Shown here: one piece after another, positions 1-5,799 of the stretch | Layout: each line of letters starts with the position of its first letter | Numbering within the stretch: position 1 is the stretch's first letter | Assembly: GCA_030592085.1 (NCBI GenBank) | Contig: JAUUZV010000061.1 | Span: 1-10,897 of the forward strand | Length of the DNA stretch: 10,897 nt | From: Clostridia bacterium | GTDB taxonomy: Bacteria; Bacillota; Clostridia; DUPQ01 | Direction: 5' to 3' | Translations under genes and position numbers: made by a program | The notes under the pieces: generated by a model | Databases searched by the model: none | Seen by the model: the letters and a program-made list of their open reading frames with translations, nothing else | Told to the model about the DNA's origin: nothing

Positions 1-41
1 ATTCCGACTCTTAGTCCATGGGGGTTAACCTTCTGTCCCAT
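1..41 (-). CDS. rpsC: 30S ribosomal protein S3, N-terminal fragment (cut by window edge)
   Basis: Only the first 13 codons are inside the window. They read MGQKVNPHGLRVG, the near-invariant start of bacterial S3, a head protein of the 30S subunit that helps form the mRNA entry channel. A strong GGAGG site lies a few bases upstream of the ATG at 41, in the 18-nt gap after rplV. The order rplV-rpsC matches the standard S10 operon, so the gene should continue beyond position 1. Identity is secure despite the short length. Confidence 0.93.
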   Translation of the reverse strand, partial: MGQKVNPHGLRVG

Positions 42-59
42 TTATCTTCCTCCTTGCAG

Positions 60-536
60 TTATGCTTTTTCTCTAAGAACAATTGTTATATTACTTGTTC
101 TTTTTCTAATTCTTGATGCACTACCTCTTGCATTTGGTTTAATCCTCTTCATTGTAGGACCCTGATTAGCATATGCCTCTGCAACATAAAGATTTTCTTT
201 ATCCATCTCAAAGTTATTAACCGCATTTGCTTCAGCTGATTCCATCAATTTCAAAATGTATTCACATGATGATCTTGGTGTATGCTTGATAATAGCATAA
301 GCTTCTTCTAGTCCTTTATGTCTGATTAAATCAAGAACCAATTTAGCTTTACTTGAAGAAACTCTTATATATTTTGCACTTGCTCTACCTTCGTCTTTAC
401 CAATTCCAAGTGATTTTTTTTCTTTTTTGGTAAGCAGAGGAGCTTTCTTATTTTTTCTGGTTACCTTATGGTATTGCTCCAGTAAAATTTCATTTTCATC
501 GTTAACTGTTTCGTTTGCTACTTCTTTTTTAGCCAT
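60..536 (-). CDS. rplV: 50S ribosomal protein L22 with a long N-terminal extension
   Basis: L22 binds 23S rRNA and lines the peptide exit tunnel with its beta-hairpin. The L22 core begins near residue 51 (RASAKYIRVS) and runs to the C-terminus. It includes the conserved LYVAEAYANQGPTMKR segment and the Arg-rich hairpin tip, followed by KRTSNITIVL. The protein is 158 residues, whereas bacterial L22 is usually about 110. The extra ~50 N-terminal residues are acidic first (to about residue 20), then rich in Lys. The start at 536 is supported by AAGGAGG about 6 nt upstream, and there is no internal Met that would give a normal-length protein, so the extension should be translated. It sits 24 nt after rpsS and 18 nt before rpsC in the S10 operon. 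Confidence 0.96.
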   Translation of the reverse strand: MAKKEVANETVNDENEILLEQYHKVTRKNKKAPLLTKKEKKSLGIGKDEGRASAKYIRVSSSKAKLVLDLIRHKGLEEAYAIIKHTPRSSCEYILKLMESAEANAVNNFEMDKENLYVAEAYANQGPTMKRIKPNARGSASRIRKRTSNITIVLREKA

Positions 537-560
537 TTTTGTCCTCCTTTCCTACTTACC

Positions 561-848
561 TTACACTACTGTAACTGTACTTGTTTTATCGCCTTTACCA
601 TGTCCTCTAAAAGTTCTAGTTGGTACAAATTCACCTAATTTATGTCCAACCATATCTTCAGTAATGTAGACTGGTACATGTTTTCTTCCATCATGAACTG
701 CTATTGTATGGCCAACCATTTGAGGGAATATGGTAGAAGGTCGTGACCAAGTTTTTAAGACTTTCTTTTCATTTTTATCGTTCATTTCCTCAATTCTAGC
801 TAACAGTTTTGGAAACACATAAGGTCCTTTTTTTAATGATCTACTCAT
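561..848 (-). CDS. rpsS: 30S ribosomal protein S19
   Basis: S19 is a small head protein of the 30S subunit that, with S13, contacts 23S rRNA and tRNA. The protein is 95 residues, normal for the family. It has the hallmark start MSRSLKKGPYV, the central TWSRPSTIFPQMVGHTIAVH segment and the C-terminal LGEFVPTRTFRGH motif. An AAGGAG ribosome binding site lies about 9 nt upstream of the ATG at 848. It lies 13 nt after rplB and 24 nt before rplV, so it is clearly cotranscribed with them. Confidence 0.98.
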   Translation of the reverse strand: MSRSLKKGPYVFPKLLARIEEMNDKNEKKVLKTWSRPSTIFPQMVGHTIAVHDGRKHVPVYITEDMVGHKLGEFVPTRTFRGHGKGDKTSTVTVV

Positions 849-861
849 TTAGCAGTTCTCC

Positions 862-1695
862 TTACTTCTTATTTCTTCTCTTAACAATATACTTGTCAGA
901 TGCTTTATTTTTCTTCCTAGTTTTATATCCAAGTGTTGGTTTACCCCAAGGTGTTACAGGACCTGGACGTCCAACAGGAGATTTACCTTCACCCCCACCA
1001 TGTGGATGGTCATTAGGATTCATTACTGAACCTCTTACAGTTGGTCTGATTCCCATATGTCTTTTTCTTCCAGCTTTACCAATTGAAATATTTTCATGAT
1101 CTAAATTTCCTACCTGGCCAATAGTTGCTTTACATTCAACTCTAACCATTCTTACTTCACCGGATGGTAATCTAACCTGTGCATAGTTTTCTTCTTTAGC
1201 CATAAGTTGTGCAGAGTTACCAGCACTTCTTACCATTTGGCCACCTTTGCCTGCTTTTAATTCAATATTATGAATTATTGTACCAACTGGTAATTTAGAC
1301 AGTGGTAAAGCATTACCAATTTTAATATCTGCTTGTGGACCAGATTCAACTTTATCTCCAACTTTTAAAGTATGAGGAGCTAAGATATATCTTTTTTCTC
1401 CATCTGCATAATGTAATAAAGCGATGTTTGCTGAACGATTAGGATCGTATTCAATAGAAGCTACTTTAGCAACCACACCATCTTTATCTCTTTTAAAATC
1501 AATAATTCTATATTTTTTAGTCGTGCCACCACCTTGATGTCTAACAGTAATTCTTCCATAAGAATTTCTTCCAGCTGACTTTTTCTTTTTTTCTAAAAGA
1601 CTTTTTTCTGGATCAGTTCTGGTAATGTCTTCAAAAGTAGACACTGTCATAAATCTTCTAGCTGGTGATGTTGGACGAAACTTTTTAATTGGCAT
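862..1695 (-). CDS. rplB: 50S ribosomal protein L2
   Basis: L2 is a universally conserved primary 23S rRNA-binding protein needed for subunit association and peptidyl-transferase function. From ATG 1695 the product is 277 residues, the usual family length. The N-terminus MPIKKFRPTSPARR and the C-terminal DHPHGGGEGKSPVGRPGPVT segment, with the conserved His and Gly-rich loop, are plainly visible. A GTG three codons upstream (1704) is in frame, but the AAGGAG site is spaced about 8 nt from ATG 1695 and overlaps that GTG, so ATG is the better start. The tail is strongly basic, as expected for the family. Confidence 0.97.
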   Translation of the reverse strand: MPIKKFRPTSPARRFMTVSTFEDITRTDPEKSLLEKKKKSAGRNSYGRITVRHQGGGTTKKYRIIDFKRDKDGVVAKVASIEYDPNRSANIALLHYADGEKRYILAPHTLKVGDKVESGPQADIKIGNALPLSKLPVGTIIHNIELKAGKGGQMVRSAGNSAQLMAKEENYAQVRLPSGEVRMVRVECKATIGQVGNLDHENISIGKAGRKRHMGIRPTVRGSVMNPNDHPHGGGEGKSPVGRPGPVTPWGKPTLGYKTRKKNKASDKYIVKRRNKK

Positions 1696-1720
1696 TTTAT
1701 TCACTCCTTATCAGTTACTA

Positions 1721-2074
1721 CTATTGAGCCATTCCAAACTCTTCAATACTTGTCTTATATTTCTTAGCAGAAGCTTTTTCTTTTCCGCCTTTATCTAAAT
1801 ATACTTCAGAAATTGGATCTAAATCAATTTTAACAATTGCTTTTTTAAATTTCGATCTTCTCCCTTGATGGACACCCATTCTTTTTAATTTGCCATCATA
1901 GTTCATTGTATTAACTTTGATAACTTTAACGTTGAATAACTTTTCCACGGCTTCTTTTACTTCCGTTTTAGTTGAATCGACAGCTACTAGGAATGTATAT
2001 TTACCATCAACTAGTTCATCACTACTTCGCTCGGTTATATACGGTCTGATAATAATATCTTCAGGTTTTTTCAT
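1721..2074 (-). CDS. rplW: 50S ribosomal protein L23
   Basis: L23 sits at the tunnel exit of the 50S subunit and docks trigger factor and the signal recognition particle. Visible hallmarks are the N-terminal IIIRPYITERS segment, a central EAVEKLFNVKVIKVNT segment and the GRRSKFKKAIV segment. The protein is 117 residues. The conserved fold normally ends near residue 95, leaving a tail of about 20 residues rich in Lys and Glu that ends in IEEFGMAQ. The start ATG overlaps the rplD stop by one base (TAATG), which implies translational coupling. The gene is followed after 25 nt by rplB. Confidence 0.97.
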   Translation of the reverse strand: MKKPEDIIIRPYITERSSDELVDGKYTFLVAVDSTKTEVKEAVEKLFNVKVIKVNTMNYDGKLKRMGVHQGRRSKFKKAIVKIDLDPISEVYLDKGGKEKASAKKYKTSIEEFGMAQ

Positions 2075-2700
2075 TACGCGTATACCTCCTCTATCATTTT
2101 AATGGCCTCTTTTGTGACCACGATTTTATTGTATTTAATCAAGTCATATACATTAATTGTATTAACTCCAACTGTTTTTACACCCTCAATATTATTGGCA
2201 GATTTAATAACTGTTTTATCATTAGTGTCTAATACTATTAAAGTTGATTGATTATTTAATTTAAGATTATTTAATACTTCTATCATGCTTTTTGTTTTAA
2301 TTTCATCAAATGTTAATGTATCAATAACAATAAATTCATTTTCATTAACTTTTGTGGTTAATGCTGATTTTAAAGCAAGTCGCTTCATTTTCTTAGGAAC
2401 TTTAATACTATAGTCTCTTGGTTTTGGGGCAAAAGCCACACCACCACCAGTCCAGTGTATATTTCTAGTTGAACCCTGTCTTGCTCTACCCGTTCCTTTT
2501 TGTCTCCAAGGCTTTCTGCCTCCACCTCTGACCTCACTACTGGTCTTTGTTGACTGTGTTCCTTGTCTAGCGTTTGAAAGCTGTGCAACAACGACACTGT
2601 GCATGGCAGTTTCGTTAACTTCTATTCCAAATATTCCTTTACTGAGCTCGATACTATCTGTAATCGTTCCGCTCATATTATATACATCTACTTTTGGCAT
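2074..2700 (-). CDS. rplD: 50S ribosomal protein L4
   Basis: L4 is an early-assembly 23S rRNA-binding protein whose extended loop lines the exit tunnel near L22. In E. coli it also represses its own S10 operon. The 208-residue product shows the loop signature RGGGRKPWRQKGTGRARQG followed by TGGGVAFAPKPRDY. The C-terminal half carries the globular-domain motifs LIVLDTND and VNTINVYDLIKY. AAGGAGG lies about 7 nt upstream of the ATG. It is 15 nt after rplC and overlaps rplW by one base. It is the natural candidate effector if the S10 leader is autoregulatory, which is inference. Confidence 0.97.
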   Translation of the reverse strand: MPKVDVYNMSGTITDSIELSKGIFGIEVNETAMHSVVVAQLSNARQGTQSTKTSSEVRGGGRKPWRQKGTGRARQGSTRNIHWTGGGVAFAPKPRDYSIKVPKKMKRLALKSALTTKVNENEFIVIDTLTFDEIKTKSMIEVLNNLKLNNQSTLIVLDTNDKTVIKSANNIEGVKTVGVNTINVYDLIKYNKIVVTKEAIKMIEEVYA

Positions 2701-2715
2701 TGCACTTCCTCCTTC

Positions 2716-3348
2716 CTACGCTTTAACTGCTTCATTAATTATAAGCATTCCATTTTTTGGTCCTGGAAGAGCTCCTTTAATAAGCAGTAAATTTTTATCT
2801 CCGTATACCTTAACAACTTCTAAGTTCTGAACAGTTACTTTTTCAGATCCCATATGTCCTGGTAGTCTTTTTCCTTTAAATACTTTACTTGGACTGGATG
2901 CTCCACCCAACGAACCTGGTCCTCTATGATAATGAGAGCCATGAGTTTTAGGACCTGTAGCAGTTCCATAACGTTTAACTGTTCCAGCAAAGCCTTTACC
3001 TTTTGATGTTCCGGTAACATCAATGATATTACCTACTTCAAACATGTCTGCAACATTATATTCTTTACCTACTTCAAATGCTGTTACATCTTCTACTCTA
3101 AATTCTCTAAGTACTTTTTTAGGTGTTATATTGGCTTTTTCAAAAATACCTTTCATTGGTTTGTTAGTAGCATTTTCTTTTTTCTCTGCATATCCTACTT
3201 TTACAGCACAATAACCATCTTGCTCCATAGTTTTAAGTTGCACGACGGTGATAGGTCCTGCTAGTACAGCAGTTACAGGAATAGCCATTCCTTCTTCAGT
3301 AAATACCTGAGTCATTCCAAGTTTTTTACCCAGTATAAATTTTTCCAC
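2716..3348 (-). CDS. rplC: 50S ribosomal protein L3 (GTG start)
   Basis: L3 is an assembly-initiator protein of the 50S subunit that reaches toward the peptidyl transferase centre. The 210-residue product starts EKFILGKKLGMTQVF after the initiator. It carries the conserved core loop THGSHYHRGPGSLGGASSPS followed by VFKGKRLPGHMG. The best start is GTG at 3348: GGAGG lies about 10 nt upstream, the next Met (in LGMTQ) is too far inside the conserved N-terminus, and the length fits. The non-ATG start is mildly unusual for a highly expressed ribosomal gene. A 61-nt gap separates it from rpsJ, the longest gap in this operon segment. Confidence 0.97.
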   Translation of the reverse strand: MEKFILGKKLGMTQVFTEEGMAIPVTAVLAGPITVVQLKTMEQDGYCAVKVGYAEKKENATNKPMKGIFEKANITPKKVLREFRVEDVTAFEVGKEYNVADMFEVGNIIDVTGTSKGKGFAGTVKRYGTATGPKTHGSHYHRGPGSLGGASSPSKVFKGKRLPGHMGSEKVTVQNLEVVKVYGDKNLLLIKGALPGPKNGMLIINEAVKA

Positions 3349-3409
3349 TTTTTTATTACCTCCTCGGTTATTGGTTCATCAATTAATTTTCGATGAACAT
3401 GACCATAAA

Positions 3410-3721
3410 TTACAACTTGATTTCGATATCGACACCTGCGGGTAAGTCTAATCTCATAAGAGCGTCAACTGTTTTTGGTGTAGGTTCTAAAATATCTATC
3501 AGTCTTTTGTGTGTCCTCATTTCGAACTGCTCACGAGAGTCTTTATACTTGTGAGGTGCTCTTAATATTGTAACAATTTCCCTTCTTGTGGGAAGTGGTA
3601 CAGGACCTGAAATCTTTGCTCCTGATCGCTTAGCTGTTTCAACAATTTTATTAGCTGATTGATCAATTAGCTGATGGTCGTAAGCTTTAAGTCTGATTCT
3701 GATTTTCTCTTTACTTGCCAT
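3410..3721 (-). CDS. rpsJ: 30S ribosomal protein S10, first gene of the S10 operon
   Basis: S10 is a 30S head protein (also NusE, a partner of NusB and NusG in antitermination complexes). The 103-residue product matches the family length and shows IRIRLKAYDHQLID at the N-terminus, then GPVPLPTRRE, a central MRTHKRLIDI motif and the C-terminal LPAGVDIEIKL. AAGGAGG lies 5-6 nt upstream of the ATG. It is the promoter-proximal gene of the operon. No rpsL, rpsG, fusA or tuf gene lies just upstream. Instead there is a leader and promoter, so the S10 operon here is transcribed independently. Confidence 0.98.
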   Translation of the reverse strand: MASKEKIRIRLKAYDHQLIDQSANKIVETAKRSGAKISGPVPLPTRREIVTILRAPHKYKDSREQFEMRTHKRLIDILEPTPKTVDALMRLDLPAGVDIEIKL

Positions 3722-3935
3722 TATTTCCTCCTTAATTCTTTACCAGCACGATTTCTGTACACATGGCCGGGTGTTTCTTTCACCCTATATTTTTTACCCA
3801 GTTTTACTGGGCATTAATAACGTAAATGCACAGTGACTTTGCCGCCCGTTTTCTTGAATCGGACAATCTCCTTTGAAGTGACCTACCTTCCAAGTGGTAG
3901 CAATCTCCAAATTCATAGTCTGTATCGTCACAGCG
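3722..3935 (-). promoter_or_regulatory. Structured leader RNA of the S10 operon (possible r-protein autoregulatory element)
   Basis: About 214 nt separate the predicted transcription start from rpsJ, long for a simple 5' UTR. Reading on the minus strand, at least five local hairpins can be drawn. CTACC pairs with GGTAG (3900-3896 with 3887-3883). A GU-rich TTGTCCG/CGGGCGG helix lies near 3866-3842. GCATT pairs with AATGC (3829-3825 with 3815-3811). CCCAGT pairs with ACTGGG around an AAA loop (3811-3797; its first base overlaps the previous stem). GGGTG pairs with CACCC around a purine-rich loop (3785-3769). No U-run follows any of them, so an attenuator terminator is not evident. Control by a ribosomal protein such as L4 is known for S10 leaders in gamma-proteobacteria; applying it here is inference. 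Confidence 0.6.
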
Positions 3936-3941
3936 AGAATA

Positions 3942-3970
3942 ATTATACACCAAGTATTTAGCTAATGCAA
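3942..3970 (-). promoter_or_regulatory. Sigma-A promoter of the S10 operon
   Basis: On the minus strand a -35 box TTGCAT (3970-3965) is followed by a 17-nt spacer and a perfect -10 box TATAAT (3947-3942). This predicts a start near 3935. The box quality and spacing are close to ideal, as expected for a highly expressed ribosomal operon. Confidence 0.85.
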
Positions 3971-4012
3971 GGGTTTTTGTAAAAATAAATATTACATTAT
4001 TTTACAACGATA

Positions 4013-4138
4013 TTATATCAAAAAAAGTACTTTTTTCTTATCTAATCCATCAGCTTCCAAAGCAACTAAATCTACTAATTTTTTATTGGCTATATTAACA
4101 AAAACACCTCTATCATTAAGTCAAACATAAATTTCATT
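4013..4138 (-). pseudogene. Possible decayed gene fragment between the TupA-like gene and the S10 promoter
   Basis: Of the 457 bases between rpsJ and the TupA-like gene, 3722-3970 are the S10 leader and promoter. In the rest, one minus-strand frame gives 35 codons (4120-4016) with protein-like composition, including GVFVNIANKKLVDLVALEA and then DGLDKKKVLFLI before TAA. Just upstream, in the same frame, NEIYV is separated by a single TGA. There is no start codon with a ribosome binding site. The stretch could be the tail of a decayed gene or chance, and I do not recognise the family. The region also holds a 16-bp perfect palindrome, A6-GTAC-T6, at 4021-4036. Confidence 0.25.
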
Positions 4139-4178
4139 TCAATCCCTTAAATTATAGTTACCTATATAATTAACATCA

Positions 4179-5021
4179 CTAAATACTCATCAAACTTCCA
4201 ACAATGATATCAAAGGAAGCTGGTATTCTTGGATATAGTCCAGCGCTAGGAAAAAAAGTTAATTCATTAATATATATTTTTTGATTAACAACATATAAAT
4301 CAACTCGCATAAAGGGATATCCTTTTGAGAGTTCATTTGACAAATCAACCATTTTAGATAACTGTAACGGTTGTTGATGAGATGCTTTTTTATGTGTCTT
4401 ATATTTAAATTCGCAAGGAATCCAGTCACAGTAATAGGGCGTAACAAACCATTTTTTTGTAAGAGAATTATATTCTACAGCATTTACGTGTTTTGCCTGC
4501 CCATTAAAACAATAAAAGTTATAATTTGTTAGAAACTCATCTCCTTTATTTTCTAAATATTCTTCAATTATTATTTTTCGCTTTATATCTTTATAGACCC
4601 ATTCTCTTGCGTAATCATAATGATTGGTTTTCATCCATTTATTAACTTTCTTTTTAGTAGCTTCCATATCAATTTTTGATTTATCTTTCACAATAATATT
4701 AAACCGGCAACCATGATTAGTTTTTAGTACAAATTGCGTAGGAAGTGTAGTAAAGTCAATGTCATCAAATGTGTCGTATATACCATGAATTTTATTTAGG
4801 TACTGTGTATAACCTTTGTTACTCAAATAATCTCTGACTAGATATTTATCAACAAGGGTTGGCATTTCATCGTTTCTGTAATACAAAATGTATTTTAATA
4901 TTTTTTCATCAAAAGTCTTAGCGTTTTTAATATGTGGAAATTTTTTATAAAATTTAAAATAGCGTAATGAAAGGTAAATTTTAGAGGGAATAATTTTTTT
5001 CAACTTTTTAAGTATCCTCAT
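4179..5021 (-). CDS. TupA-like ATP-grasp enzyme, probable surface-polymer biosynthesis protein
   Basis: The 280-residue product matches the TupA-like ATP-grasp family, named after a teichuronopeptide synthesis protein and common in capsule and cell-wall polymer loci. Such enzymes use ATP to ligate a carboxylate to an amine. Visible features are KTFDEKILKYILYYRND (residues 35-51), LVDKYLVRDYL, the nucleotide-loop region VLKTNHGCRFNIIVKDKSK (98-116), and the C-terminal RVDLYVVNQKIYINELTFFP (239-258) with Asp241 and Glu253 as probable metal ligands. An in-frame TTG at 5042 would extend it. ATG 5021 is preferred because AAAGG lies upstream and a candidate promoter would start transcription near 5042. 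The substrate is unknown. The gene stands alone, divergent from folT, and no glycosyltransferase partners are in view. Confidence 0.82.
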   Translation of the reverse strand: MRILKKLKKIIPSKIYLSLRYFKFYKKFPHIKNAKTFDEKILKYILYYRNDEMPTLVDKYLVRDYLSNKGYTQYLNKIHGIYDTFDDIDFTTLPTQFVLKTNHGCRFNIIVKDKSKIDMEATKKKVNKWMKTNHYDYAREWVYKDIKRKIIIEEYLENKGDEFLTNYNFYCFNGQAKHVNAVEYNSLTKKWFVTPYYCDWIPCEFKYKTHKKASHQQPLQLSKMVDLSNELSKGYPFMRVDLYVVNQKIYINELTFFPSAGLYPRIPASFDIIVGSLMSI

Positions 5022-5048
5022 TATATTGCATCTACCTTTCAATTAACT

Positions 5049-5077
5049 ATTATAAGGTAAAATATATAAATTGTACG
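5049..5077 (-). promoter_or_regulatory. Candidate promoter of the TupA-like gene
   Basis: A perfect TATAAT (5054-5049, minus strand) has a weak -35 box CGTACA at a 17-nt spacing (5077-5072). The predicted start is near 5042, giving a short 5' UTR of about 20 nt with AAAGG before ATG 5021. It lies nearly back-to-back with the folT promoter. Confidence 0.4.
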
Positions 5078-5083
5078 AAAAAC

Positions 5084-5111
5084 TTTACAATTATTTTTTT
5101 TTCGATATAAT
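5084..5111 (+). promoter_or_regulatory. Promoter of the folT-sulfotransferase operon
   Basis: TTTACA (5084-5089) is followed by a 16-nt spacer and a perfect TATAAT (5106-5111). Transcription would begin near 5118, about 20 nt before the riboswitch. Confidence 0.7.
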
Positions 5112-5137
5112 AAATAAATATTGCGGAAATACAAACA

Positions 5138-5235
5138 GGCAGAGTAGATTTTTGAGCGTTAAGTGCCATTAGAACGGGAAGTTGTCTAGTGGACGAAGGA
5201 TATAATTCGCGGTTCATTGATTGCATTCCGCTGCC
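5138..5235 (+). promoter_or_regulatory. THF (tetrahydrofolate) riboswitch aptamer
   Basis: The stretch carries conserved blocks of the THF riboswitch class. AGAGTAGA lies at 5141-5148, GCGTTAAGTG at 5156-5165, an ACGGGA region follows, then TTCGCGGTTCATTGATTGCAT, and CCGCT lies near the 3' end. The ends close with a P1 helix, GGCAG (5138-5142) pairing with CTGCC (5231-5235). This class binds reduced folates and typically represses folate uptake or synthesis genes, often folT or folE in Clostridia, so its position before folT is exactly as expected. I recognised it from consensus sequence memory; a covariance-model search against the Rfam THF family would settle it. Confidence 0.92.
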
Positions 5236-5276
5236 ACCTAAAGATATTCTCTTTATGTGGGTTGCCATGAAAGAGG
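5234..5276 (+). promoter_or_regulatory. Expression platform: alternative hairpins controlling the folT ribosome binding site
   Basis: Two mutually exclusive hairpins can be drawn. The anti-sequestor pairs CCAC (5234-5237) with GTGG (5257-5260) and AAAGA (5240-5244) with TCTTT (5250-5254). The sequestor pairs CTCTTT-ATG (5249-5257) with CAT-g-AAAGAG (5266-5275), hiding the folT Shine-Dalgarno AAAGAGG. The anti-sequestor shares bases 5234-5235 with the aptamer P1 helix. Ligand-stabilised P1 should therefore disfavour it and let the sequestor form. No U-run terminator is present. The model implies translational repression by THF; this is inference from base pairing. Confidence 0.6.
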
Positions 5277-5283
5277 TTTTTTT

Positions 5284-5799
5284 ATGAAAAAAACTAGAAC
5301 TTTGGTAATCACATCATTACTAATAACCCTAACTGTAATTCTTACTAGATTTTTATCAATTAACACTAGTTTTGTAAGATTAAGTTTAGAGTTCTTACCT
5401 ATAAATGTAGCATCTGTTTTATTAGGCCCTATAATTGGTGGTATAACAGGATCAATCGCTGATATCATTGGTGCAATATTATTTCCATCTGGTACATTTT
5501 TTCCAGGTTTCACACTCAGTGCTTTCATTACTGGCTTTATTTATGGATTAATTCTATATAAAAATCAGATAACGGTTTTAAGAACTGTAATAGCAGTTTT
5601 TATCAAAGTTATTATTGTTGATTTCATTTTAGTTACAATTTGGTTAATAATTATTTTCAAAGTCCCACTTGATGCTCTATTAGCAGCACGTTTATTCAAA
5701 TGTGGTATTATTGTACCTATAGAAATAATATTGATTTACTTTGTTGTAAAACCTATAAAAAAATTCTACAAACAAGAATATGGTGGTAATCTAAAATGA
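5284..5799 (+). CDS. folT: Folate-family ECF transporter S component FolT
   Basis: FolT is the membrane substrate-binding subunit of an energy-coupling-factor transporter for folate. It needs a shared EcfA-EcfA'-EcfT module, which is not in this window. From ATG 5284 the product is 171 residues, normal for S components, and largely hydrophobic with five to six likely membrane helices. Family hallmarks include VRLSLEFLPINVAS (31-44), LLGPIIGGITGSIADIIGA and LFPSGTFFPGFTLSAFITG (67-84). AGAGG lies about 7 nt upstream of ATG 5284. A longer in-frame start near 5257 would lie inside the riboswitch hairpins and is rejected. A THF riboswitch upstream independently supports folate as substrate. Its stop overlaps the next gene by 4 nt (ATGA). 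Confidence 0.94.
   Translation: MKKTRTLVITSLLITLTVILTRFLSINTSFVRLSLEFLPINVASVLLGPIIGGITGSIADIIGAILFPSGTFFPGFTLSAFITGFIYGLILYKNQITVLRTVIAVFIKVIIVDFILVTIWLIIIFKVPLDALLAARLFKCGIIVPIEIILIYFVVKPIKKFYKQEYGGNLK

Noticed and set aside
427..3214. Overlapping plus-strand open frames in the ribosomal operon
   Set aside because: They are antisense shadows of the conserved ribosomal genes, with low-complexity hydrophobic translations and no ribosome binding sites.
4021..4036. A 16-bp perfect palindrome A6-GTAC-T6 as a bidirectional terminator or operator
   Set aside because: It has no loop and only two GC pairs, so a hairpin would be weak; in such AT-rich DNA it can easily arise by chance.
4121..4123. 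TGA read as Trp, implying genetic code 4 (mollicute-like)
   Set aside because: Intact genes here use TGG for Trp, and folT ends at TGA with the next start overlapping it, so TGA is a stop.
5022..5042. TTG start at 5042 for the TupA-like protein
   Set aside because: It lies at or before the predicted transcription start and lacks a ribosome binding site; ATG 5021 has AAAGG upstream.
5257..5283. Longer start for folT inside the riboswitch platform
   Set aside because: No ribosome binding site fits, and the region forms the regulatory hairpins; ATG 5284 has AAAGAGG at good spacing.
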